Source: Obelidium mucronatum
Lineage: Eukaryota; Chytridiomycota; Chytridiomycetes; Chytridiales; Chytriomycetaceae
Direction of reading: 5' to 3'
Assembly (NCBI GenBank): GCA_025765595.1
Contig: JAIVFH010000001.1
Location: 1,051,897-1,115,896 of the forward strand
Length of the DNA stretch: 64,000 nucleotides
Part shown: piece by piece, positions 56,105 through 64,000 of the stretch
How the letters are laid out: each line of letters begins with the position of its first letter
Numbering within the stretch: position 1 is the stretch's first letter
Position numbers and translations under genes: made by a program
The notes under the pieces: generated by a model
Told to the model about the DNA's origin: nothing
What the model saw: the letters and a program-made list of their open reading frames with translations, nothing else
The model's database searches: none

Positions 56105-57047
56105 ATGATGTCAGTTCGCAACATCGTTCGCTTCGTGGCCCGAACCCGGCATCAGTCAACAATATCTGGAGCTGCAAATACTGCAGCAAGTCAAACACAG
56201 CTGACTGCAGTGCAGGTCAAAGCGATTCAGCAAATGTTGCGAGTGGATCAGGCTGGAGAACTAGCAGCGGACGCAATCTATCGTGGCCAACTGGCTGTTC
56301 TTCCAGAATCTTCTCCTATGAAACCGCTGATTAAAGTTCGTGTTTACCTCTGTCCGATGCCTTGGTAGCTTACTTTTGTGGTAGCATATGCATCAACAAG
56401 AAGTCCATCACTTGGAGATTCTCAATACGCTGTGTCGAAACAATCGCGTTCGTCCATCAGTCCTGAGCCCGGTGTGGGGGGCAATGGGGTTTGCTTTGGG
56501 AGCTGGAACGGCTTTAATGGTAAGTACAAGAAGGAAGTCGGATTAGGCGTGATACTAGTTTTTGATAATCACTTCCCGCTGGTCTACCCGTCTGTGTGTA
56601 TTTTAGGGTGAAAAAGCCGCGATGATGTGCACAGAAGTTGTGGAGACTGTAATTGGAACACACTATAACGAGTGAGTCTTACTTTGATGATGTATTATCG
56701 TTCAGGAGGAAGTGGATTCGTCTTTGTAGTGATCAACTTGGTTTTGGTTGTACAGTTCCAGAATTGACGTATATTTTTTGTACCAAAGCCAGATTCGTGA
56801 ATTGGTCAAGATTCCAGACAATGAAAGTGCCAAAGACCTCGCACAAGTGCGTATTTGTTTATTACTATCGCTGTAATTTTCTGATGGTTTATTTCATCAG
56901 GTGATTAAAGTGCTTCGCGATGAAGAGCTGGAGCACCTGGGGGCTGCAGTGGAGCACGACGCGAAGCAGGCAGCCTTCTACGATCCGCTTTCGTTTGTTA
57001 TTTCGAATGGCTGCAAAGCGGCGATCTGGGTCGCCTCTCGTTTTTAA
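56105..57047 (+). CDS. COQ7: 5-demethoxyubiquinone hydroxylase (Coq7/Clk-1)
   Basis: Five exons: 56105..56335, 56385..56519, 56607..56671, 56789..56846, 56901..57047 (211 aa), in phase. An Arg-rich mitochondrial presequence (MMSVRNIVRFVARTRHQS) precedes a di-iron four-helix bundle: RVDQAGELAADAIYRGQ (first E), HMHQQEVHHLEILN (E-x-x-H), EVVETVIGTHYNDQI (E) and DEELEHLGAAVEHDA (E-x-x-H). It hydroxylates the ubiquinone precursor in the inner membrane. The fourth exon was placed with acceptor AAAG|C to give HYNDQIREL, the conserved sequence. No frame breaks. Confidence 0.95.
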
Positions 57048-57096
57048 GAAAAACAAAACAAAGCAAATCAAAGAAGAAATAAAAAAAAAAGGCAAA

Positions 57097-57807
57097 ATGT
57101 TTTCGTCGTTCGTCCGCACCGCCGCCTTCGCCGCCCCGCGCGCCGCCCAAATGCAAATGCAAATCCCAAAGCAAATGCCGCGTGCCGCCTTCGCCGCTGC
57201 GGCGCTGCGCCAGCCAATCAGATCCGTGCGCTTCTACTCTGCGGGCCCCGCCCCGCTGACCAAGGAACAGGTGCAGGAGCGTGTGCTGAGCGTGCTCGGC
57301 GACTTTGACAAAGTCGAAGCATCAAAGGTGCGTTGGCGTGTCTGTGGGATGCGGCGTTATTAAGGCATTAATAAGTGGCCATTCACCATACTGAACAAAA
57401 AACTAGCTCACCCTCGACTCCCACTTCATCACTGATCTTGGCTTGGACTCGTTGGACCAAGTCGAAATCACTATTGCCATCGAGGAAGAGTTCAACATTG
57501 AACTCTCTGACAGGGACGCCGATGATATCCTGACTGCTAGAGCTGCTGCTGAGAAGGTTCGAGATGCGTTTTTAAACTTTCGCAACTTCGGAGGATCAAG
57601 TTGCGTGCATTTGGACGGAAGAATTGGCGGTTTTGCTGGAAAAATAGGGCGTATGAAGCTGATGACTACTGCATGCTGCTTAGGATTACGGAATGGCGGC
57701 TTTAGTTTGAGTCAACCCTGGGTCTCACTATTCGTGAAGGATTGATGCCCTAACTTGTTCCTTTTCTTTCAACCATCTAGGTCTACGCTAACAAGGCTGC
57801 CATGTAA
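57097..57807 (+). CDS. ACP1: mitochondrial acyl carrier protein
   Basis: Exons 57097..57327, 57407..57556, 57781..57807 (135 aa). The presequence is Ala/Arg-rich (MFSSFVRTAAFAAPRAAQMQ) and coded by a GC-rich patch. The carrier domain reads EQVQERVLSVLGDFDKVEAS, DLGLDSLDQVEITIAIEEEF with the Ser of D-S-L that carries phosphopantetheine, then ELSDRDADDILTARAAAEKV. The last exon is only 27 bp (VYANKAAM). It serves mitochondrial fatty acid (lipoate precursor) synthesis, complex I and Fe-S assembly. An intron read-through in the second intron would give a different C-terminus. Confidence 0.95.
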
Positions 57808-57938
57808 AGCCCATGAAATGCTTGTCCAACCGATGTTGCAAATCTAATATCAATAAAAACCCATAACAAAGGACTATGTTTTATTTTTTTAATGGGGATT
57901 GTGTGGTGTTTGAAATTGACGAAAAAAAAAGTGTTTCA

Positions 57939-58372
57939 ATGGCGACAGCAGGAGTGCCAAAGGATCAGCTTGAAAAAGTCTTGAGGGAAAAACTAGGAGC
58001 GACTCACGTGGTAATTCTTTCATTGAATGACTTGGGTTTACATGGTTGAGTCCGAACCTGACAGGACGCTCAAGACAAGTCAGATGGTTGTGGCCAGAAC
58101 TTTGAAGTTATCGTAGTGTCTGCGCAATTCGAAGGAAAGCCACTGCTTGCTCGACACAGGTTTTTTTAAACTACTTTGTCATGAAGCGAGCTGACTGTTG
58201 TTCTCCAACAGATTGGTTAATGAAGCTGCAAAAGAAGAAATTGCACAGATCCATGCCTTCTCGCAGGTACTTGTCTTAGTTTCTTTGACTGGAGTCTACT
58301 GAACCATGGGAATGACCTGATTAGAAATGCTACACGCCACAGCAATGGACGGATTTGCAAAACAAGGCATAA
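57939..58372 (+). CDS. BolA-family protein (BolA2/Fra2-like)
   Basis: Four short exons: 57939..58010, 58065..58159, 58212..58266, 58325..58372 (89 aa), all in phase. [60 protein letters not shown] and KCYTPQQW form the class II KH-like BolA fold. The Cys in S-D-G-C-G and the His in I-H-A-F-S correspond to the Fe-S ligands shared with monothiol glutaredoxins. It acts in cytosolic iron sensing or Fe-S transfer. It lacks an obvious presequence, which favours the BolA2/Fra2 type. Confidence 0.9.
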
Positions 58373-58484
58373 TTTCAATCAAAAGTCACTATTTCAAATA
58401 AATGGCTCTCTGACGTCCCTATCATGTCGAATCAAGTGTCTTTATTCAGAAAACCACCAGTAAATCGATAAATCGGAATCGCAT

Positions 58485-59372
58485 TCAAATCGAAACGCAC
58501 GCATTGTCCTTGTTTGACCATAACTTTGCAACGGCGTAGACTTTGCTGTCGCTTCCAATCGTAGTCGGTTGAGGAGCAGCGAATGACTCACAGAAATCAG
58601 CAATCTCTCCTTCATACTTGAGAGTTGTAGTGTTGAAATCGACCAACGAGGCATATTGAGCAGCTTGATTGAGTCCCTTGGGTCCTTGTGTAGCGAAAAA
58701 GTTCATGGCAACGTCAAACAGTGGGTTTGTAACAGCTTCACTAAGTTCGTGAGCTGCAGCGAGGCGCATCGTGTTTATGTTCTCGGCAGGAGAGGGACTG
58801 AAGCAATCATTATTTGGAATGACCGTATAGACAAGGAATGGAACACCCAGATTCAAGTCAGTAATGTTCACCGCGCTGTGGAAACCGGCCAGATTCTTGC
58901 ACGACTTCAAGTTGTTGAAAGCGTTCACGTATGTCACTGTGACATTTTCGGCAATGTGAAGAGTGTATACAGAGTTTCCTTTGGGGTCTGGGGTAATGGA
59001 GCCCTGTTTCGCAAGTTTGTAGAGGAGGGGTTTGATGTCTTTTACATCATCCAGGGTCTTGTTGATGGAAGCTGGAACAGTGAACATGCGACCAATAGAG
59101 CCGGATTGTATTCCATACTGTCCGAGGACGTTCCACCAAGGTGAATCGACAACGGCACCATAATATCTAAATATTCCTGCTTGGACACTGTTGCTAATAT
59201 CACCATAAAAGATTGGGTTTACTTCAACATTTTGAATCACAGGGCCTCCAAATCTGGACAGGTGGGGCGAATGTGCTGGCTTTGACGCAGAAGTGGTAGT
59301 CGTTTGGCTCGAAACCTCGACACAAGACATAGCAACTGTAGCAAGGAGAACAAAGAGAGTGTTGGAATTCAT
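58485..59372 (-). CDS. secreted HE-motif protein, EXORDIUM/phosphate-induced-like, paralogue
   Basis: Intronless. Start chosen at the ATG opening the signal peptide MNSNTLFVLLATVAMSCVEV; an in-frame ATG lies 24 codons upstream. The mature part reads RFGGPVIQNVEVNPIFYGDI, FRYYGAVVDSPWWNVLGQYG, LAAAHELSEAVTNPLFDVA, EIADFCESF and ends K-L-W-S-N-K-D-N-A-C. It follows the protein at 11067-11933 from end to end, including the H-E-L-x-E-x-x-T motif, W-W, and the paired acidic/Cys block. Both are single-exon genes in a region where most genes have introns. Function unknown. Confidence 0.62.
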   Translation of the reverse strand: MNSNTLFVLLATVAMSCVEVSSQTTTTSASKPAHSPHLSRFGGPVIQNVEVNPIFYGDISNSVQAGIFRYYGAVVDSPWWNVLGQYGIQSGSIGRMFTVPASINKTLDDVKDIKPLLYKLAKQGSITPDPKGNSVYTLHIAENVTVTYVNAFNNLKSCKNLAGFHSAVNITDLNLGVPFLVYTVIPNNDCFSPSPAENINTMRLAAAHELSEAVTNPLFDVAMNFFATQGPKGLNQAAQYASLVDFNTTTLKYEGEIADFCESFAAPQPTTIGSDSKVYAVAKLWSNKDNACVSI

Positions 59373-60290
59373 TGATCGTTTTATGAATTTGTTTTGAAAC
59401 AAGGAGAATGCTTTTAAGGAAGTTGTCGAGCCCTTTGAGGACATTTATTGTTTTTATTTCAACCAATCAAAAAATAGCCATAACGAACCGAAGCAGCCCA
59501 CATTTGGAATATATTGGACACGTTTTAGGGGTAATCAGAACGTCGAAGTTCGCATTCTTAGTGTCATTGAGAAAATACTCTCCAAAGTTGCTCCAAAGTG
59601 AAAGGATACCTTGAACTTGAGGCAGTACTGTTGAACAAAACCTCGAAGGAACCGGTGGGAGAGGAAGGGAACGAGGACACCGAACAGAAAGCCACGTCAG
59701 TTGGACCAACAGTCAAGAACGAATGTCTTTGCTTACTAGTCAATGTTGAGGTTATGGCTGTGAATGCTGCAGTTGAGATAGTCAGGAGAGTTTCGAAGAG
59801 AAGCTGTACACCAGTTACTCTTGCTTTCCCCAGATTACAGCGTTGTGGAGTCCAATTTATTGCGAAAAAAAAACTGTTGGAAGTTGGTCTCCGGGCAACG
59901 GATACGACGAGTGATGAGCAACCACAGATAGTGGTGAGAATCTGTGCAATAAATATATTTAAATTCATCTTCTTGCACTCCACTCACCTCCTCCAGTTCT
60001 ACAGTCGCCACCGCCACACAACGAATGGTTTATGTCCCACATCTTCCATCACAACCCCCCCTGCTAATGCCACAAAAAAGCAAACAGAACCAACCAATGA
60101 GGTTTTCAAGAAAGCGAAAGAAAATCAACAGTGTACTCAGCATCGCCCGCTTGGAGTCGCAGAAAAGTGCTCGGGTTCGCCAACGCCGCAGCACTCGTTG
60201 CCGTTGCTTTTGGCGGGCATAGCATGCGGTGAGCATTGTGCTCTGGTCTAAAGGGGTCTAACTTGGTTGCTCTCTCCTCTCTTCTCAGGC
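59373..60290. other. gene-poor stretch with weak coding signals
   Basis: On the minus strand a possible membrane protein runs from ATG 59966-59968 (MNLNIFIAQILTTICG, LLFETLLTISTAAFTAITST) and reaches WSNFGEYFLNDTKNANFDVL only after a +1 skip near 59610. On the plus strand 60025-60235 contains basic frames (MRFSRKRKKINSVLSIARLE) and a hydrophobic one (GFANAAALVAVAFGGH) that could be 5' exons of the ankyrin gene. I cannot choose between them. Confidence 0.3.
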
Positions 60291-62409
60291 GCCGACACTC
60301 ACTTAGTTCCTGTCAAATTACTCTCTCAGCAAGAAGACGGTCGTGCAAATGCGGCATCTGTCCCTGCTGCAACTGGAACTCGTGAGTTTCATTGTTTCTT
60401 ATTGTCGCATACTCATTCTCTGTGTAGTGGAGGACTTAATTGATAAACGTCGACCGCAAATACGTTTCCATGGTGACCAAACCGATACTTTCAAGTCAAA
60501 GACTTGTGGTGAAAAGATTACTGTGGCAGACAGACTTGGCTCCACCAGAACCGATCTTGTGACCACTGCTGCTGCTGGATCCATTATTACCCCTTCTGGC
60601 GTAAAGTTGGCTGTTGGTGGCATTCTATCCATTCCTCTTGAAGTCCTCGAGGAAATACTGCTCCAGCTCCCTCTCAATTGCGACCTACTGTTGATTGGGC
60701 TTGCGCTGAAAGGGCGCCTCAGTATCATTTTCGCTAACCGTATGTTGAAACATGCATCTGAACTTGGATGCTTGTCAATTGTCAAACATATTTTGTTGCT
60801 TGGATCCACGATTCAGTTGGATGTCATGCATCAGGCGTTTTGCATGGCCGCTGCAGGAGGACATTCAGATGTTGTTCAATTGTTTTTGGATAGTGGTGGC
60901 GTAGATCCAGCAACTCGTCATAACCATGCCATCCATGTAGCTGCGGAGTTTGGCCATACCAAAGTTGTCAGGATTTTGCTTGAAACTCGGAGAGTGAATG
61001 CGTCTGCTGCCGATATTGAACATGCTGCTGAAAGGGGATACACAGACATTGTTCGTCTTCTACTTGAAAACGATGTGAATCCAACTGTCAATGACAACTC
61101 TGCCATTGACGCTGCTTGTGAAGAGGGACATGTGGACATTGTTAGACTACTTCTTGAGCACCCCAAAGTGGATCCAACAGGCAGCGCGGTGTGGGGTGCC
61201 GCACGTGGAGGTCATACAGATGTGGTTAGATTGCTCATTGCAGATAAACGCATGGATTCTCGAGCCCAAGTTAATGCTCTCTGTGCAGTTTCCTACTATG
61301 GACATGCGGAACTTGCGCGCTTGCTTCTGGACCTCGGGGTTGATCCTGCCGCTAATGATAATTTAGCAATTCGCGAGGCAAGCGAACAGGGCCACGTTGA
61401 AATTGTTCGGCTTCTTTTGGACACTGAGAAAGTGAATCCAGCTGCACAGGAAAATGCACCAATTCGTTCCTCTGCAGAGAAAGGACATGCAGAAGTAGTT
61501 CGGCTTCTTCTTACACACTGTAATGTCGATCCAACAGCTAAAGAAAGCTACGCTCTTACCATGGCTTCATCTCAAGGACATGCAGATGTAGTTGAACTTC
61601 TCCTTTCTGATAATCGAGTGGATCCAACAGAAAAAGCCCTATCTTATGCATGCAGGTCTGGACATACTGAAGTTGTGCGGCTGCTATTGAAGCACGGCGT
61701 GAATCCTACCGGAGACGATAATTATCCAATTGGTGTAGCCAGTATGCAAGGGTATGCTGATATTGTTCGGCTTCTTTTGGAAACTGGAAAAGTAAACCTT
61801 GCTGCACATTACTTTTGGAATCCAATTCACTCTGCTATATCATCAGGGCATATCAATGTCCTTGAAGTTCTTATCTCAGACCCATCGGCTGACGAGAACT
61901 ACTATCTTTCTTGGGCAGTGGAGAAGGGAACGTTGGAGGTCCTTAAATTCTTGCTCCAACGCCCTTCAATTGACCCTGCAGTCAACAACAATGAACCAAT
62001 TTGGCTCGCTGCTTGTTGTGGACATGACACAGCTGTTGAACTTCTTCTATGTGATCCTAGAGTTGATCCTACAGCCAATGATAACAAGGCGCTTCGAGCT
62101 GCTGTGAGATTCAATCACCAAAAAGTTGTTGTCGTTTTGCTGAGCGATCTGCGTGTAGATCCATCTGATTTAATTTATGACAAACTTTGCCAGAGGGCGT
62201 GGGTGAATTGGAAAGAATTTGTTATAGATACTTTATTAGACAGCAATTTAGTTTGGGATGATGAGGATTGGGATGGCGATGATGAGGATGATGATGATGA
62301 AAAAGAAGATGACTATGATTGGAAAAGTGGCTCAAACAGCAGCAAAGGCAGCAAAGAAGATAATTATAGTTTGGATTCAAGCAGCGGTCTGAGTGATGAA
62401 TACAACTGA
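60291..62409 (+). CDS. long ankyrin-repeat protein with acidic C-terminus
   Basis: Main exon 60428..62409. An upstream exon ending at 60381 (ADTHLVPVKLLSQQEDGRAN) joins in phase across a 46 bp GTGAGT...GTAG intron; the same stretch is also open without splicing from ATG 60349. SIPLEVLEEILLQLPLNCDL is F-box-like. Then come about 17 ankyrin repeats with the core G-H-x-D/E-V-V-R-L-L-L, many sharing V-(D/N)-P-T/A-A-x-x-N. The end is strongly acidic (DDEDWDGDDEDDDDEKEDDY) and Ser-rich. Likely a protein-interaction scaffold or F-box adaptor. The first exon is unknown. No frame breaks in the 2 kb exon. Confidence 0.8.
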
Positions 62410-62640
62410 ACCAAACATCATAATAGACAGGTTTCGCAGTGGATAAAATTCATTTTTCATTTTTCATTTTTCTTTGTGGACAAAGAAAAATGGCCAACAA
62501 AAACCCTAAGTCACTTCTGGTAAACAAGCTACGAAGTCAAGGAAGGCTGCATTCCGCTTCAATGTCCGAATCGACAAAGCTCTATTGAAGGAGATTATCA
62601 ACGTTGAGCCTTGCCGTGCTGGACATGGACAAACAGAAAA

Positions 62641-62697
62641 GGGTTAGGTTAGGGTTAGGGTAGGGCAGAGTCAGAGGTAAGGTTAGGGCTAGGGTTA
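62641..62697. repeat. interstitial degenerate telomeric repeat (TTAGGG)n
   Basis: Five to six TTAGGG-like units (GGGTTAGGTTAGGGTTAGGG, then GTAGGG, a 17 bp interruption, GGTTAGGGCTAGGG). The G-rich strand points right. It directly abuts the T-run that is the poly(A) tail of a minus-strand retroelement. Confidence 0.88.
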
Positions 62698-63945
62698 TTT
62701 TTTTTTTTAATGTTAAAGTTTATTGCCTCCGGTAACCCAAGAGGATAACAACCAAAGATGTAAGTTAAAGAAGAAGAAGAAGTATAAGAAAAGTTAAAGA
62801 AAAAGTCGATAAGAAAATAAAGTCAACTTAAGAAATTTCGCCAAGAAAATAGAGTCGAGCATACGCCTCCGGTAGTTTGTTGGTAGCAATGAGCCAAGGT
62901 ACTTGTGAATCGGCAGGGAAGTTTCGAGCAAGGTGGTGTCGAACAAGTTTTTGATGTTGGTCAAGAGAGAGAGTAGAATCCCGCAGAAAGTTGGCCATAC
63001 TGTAGGGTGGGTTAAAGATAATAGCTTTTGAGGAGAATCCATCGAGCTCAGCCTGCTTAGTGAGCAAGTTTTTGAAGTGGTTGAAGATAGCGGTTTTGAT
63101 GTCAGAGTCGACAGGTCCTTTGCGGTAAGTAGCAGAAATGGATTTGATAGTTTTGTTGCTGCTGAGTGCTGAGTGAAGTTTGCAGTTGTCGGCAGGAATA
63201 AGTTGTGGCATCTTGGAAGCCATTCGACAGGTAATGAAGTCAGCCCGGTCCAAAAAGCTTGGGAGAAACAGAAGACGACGGATAGCAGAAGATTGAAGTG
63301 GAACTGGTGGTTGTAGTGGCTTGAAGATCCATTGGCAGATTTGATTGGTAAGACCAGACCCAGCAGATCCAAGTGCAAGACGTTCTGATTGAGAGATGGT
63401 TGCGTTAGCGAGCGGTAAAGAATATTCCCACTTTGGTTGGATAAGAGAGACAAAGATGGCACGGCGAGACTGGGTAGTCCATGAAGAAGCATGTGGAGAA
63501 GCAGAGATGGTTTCAAAGGAACGACGAGCTCGGTGGATTTTTCCCATGAAATAGTTGAAGAATTGAGGACCAGCAGTGGAGAGTGGCAGCCCAAGGTAGC
63601 GGTCTCGCTCTTTAGCAGGAATAGTAGTACCGTTGTAGATGAGTGGTGGCCCAGTGTAGTTGATGGTGGTACACTTGGGCGTAAGTCGACTCAAGATACA
63701 GAAGTTGACAATAATGGCAAAAGCCTTTTGAAGCAGAAAATCAGAAAAAGTGCGAACAGAAATATTGTCGGCAAAGAAAGAAGAAGGTGAAGTGCCGCAA
63801 GTAGGAGGAAGTTCAGAGACTAATTCAGAAGCAAGAGGATCAATAAAAATGTTGAACAAAATTGGAAAAAGAGAAGAGCCTTGTGATAAACCATGCGACC
63901 GAGCGGGTAAGGTTTTATACTCATTAGCTCAGGATTAGACTTAGG
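62698..63945 (-). mobile_element. non-LTR retrotransposon, 5'-truncated, reverse transcriptase C-terminal part
   Basis: On the minus strand the frame reads GLSQGSSLFPILFNIFIDPL (RT block with Q-G-S-S-x-F-P-x-L-F-N) and FFADNISV, where the usual F-A-D-D active-site block has D-N in place of D-D. The frame runs on to a stop at 62828 with a thumb-like and C-terminal region (ERDRYLGLPLSTAGPQ, QPKWEYSLPLANATISQSER). The 3' end is an A-run (T-run 62698-62709 on the plus strand) joined to telomeric repeats. Upstream of about 63945 the coding frame is lost, so the copy is 5'-truncated, as usual for LINE-like insertions. The D-N change suggests an inactive copy. Confidence 0.8.
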
Positions 63946-64000
63946 GTTTCATTAAAATTTGCATTTTCCAAAATCCTACTCCGGGGTTCGATCCCGGTCC
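63918..64000 (+). other. tRNA-like / SINE-like RNA polymerase III signature, truncated by the window edge
   Basis: TTAGCTCAGGATTAGA at 63922-63937 resembles an A box and GGTTCGATCCC at 63984-63994 matches the B-box consensus GGTTCGANNCC. The D and T stems do not fold canonically, so it may be a pseudo-tRNA or tRNA-derived SINE at the 5' edge of the retroelement. Confidence 0.35.

Noticed and set aside
62641..62697. A true chromosome end
   Set aside because: The array is short, degenerate and followed by more than 1.3 kb of sequence.

Overview
The window is nuclear DNA of a fungus, most probably a zoosporic one (chytrid). The genes are fungal or opisthokont in type: a GH18 chitinase with chitin-binding modules, Sec61 alpha, RanBP1, the Ase1/PRC1 spindle protein, COQ7, mitochondrial acyl carrier protein, NDUFS4 and alkaline ceramidases. 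Most are split by short GT-AG introns of about 45-130 bp, telomere-like repeats are TTAGGG, and a type II tRNA-Leu is present. The chytrid placement is an inference; no rRNA or marker gene settles it.

Layout. 1-2.3 kb: end of an HD phosphohydrolase gene, then two CAP (PR-1-like) genes. 2.4-8.0 kb (minus): a large disordered protein with an N-terminal FHA domain, a K-V-T-F / T-P-L-K-R-G protein phosphatase 1 docking module and C-terminal AT-hooks, the architecture of Ki-67. 8-19 kb: acyltransferase, secreted HE-motif protein, alpha/beta hydrolase, RanBP1, 5-oxoprolinase. 19-31 kb: four secreted alpha-carbonic anhydrases (three in tandem, one inverted), two alkaline ceramidases and an unrecognised Ser/Pro-rich gene. 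31-38 kb: a TMEM62-like phosphoesterase head to head with NDUFS4, a small mitochondrial protein, Ase1/PRC1. 38-45 kb: PAN-like secreted protein, hypothetical gene, chitinase, tRNA-Leu(AAG), GNAT, two tandem metallo-beta-lactamase-like genes. 45.7-55 kb: Sec61 alpha, third ceramidase, SET-MYND protein, two Golgi-type glycosyltransferases back to back, and a cytochrome b5/FNR fusion. 55-60 kb: SnoaL-like, GNAT, COQ7, mitochondrial ACP, BolA and a second HE-motif protein. 60-64 kb: long ankyrin protein, interstitial telomere repeats and a 5'-truncated non-LTR retrotransposon.

A recurring oddity: about eleven genes are broken by single-base frame breaks, and nearly all of the roughly 50 breaks I worked through by hand need a skip of exactly one base (+1). 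Other genes (Sec61, TMEM62, Ase1, chitinase, RanBP1, COQ7, carbonic anhydrases) have none. The breaks cluster in patches, sometimes starting midway through a gene, which favours residual insertion errors in the assembly. Programmed +1 frameshifting is the alternative. Coordinates of broken genes span all pieces.
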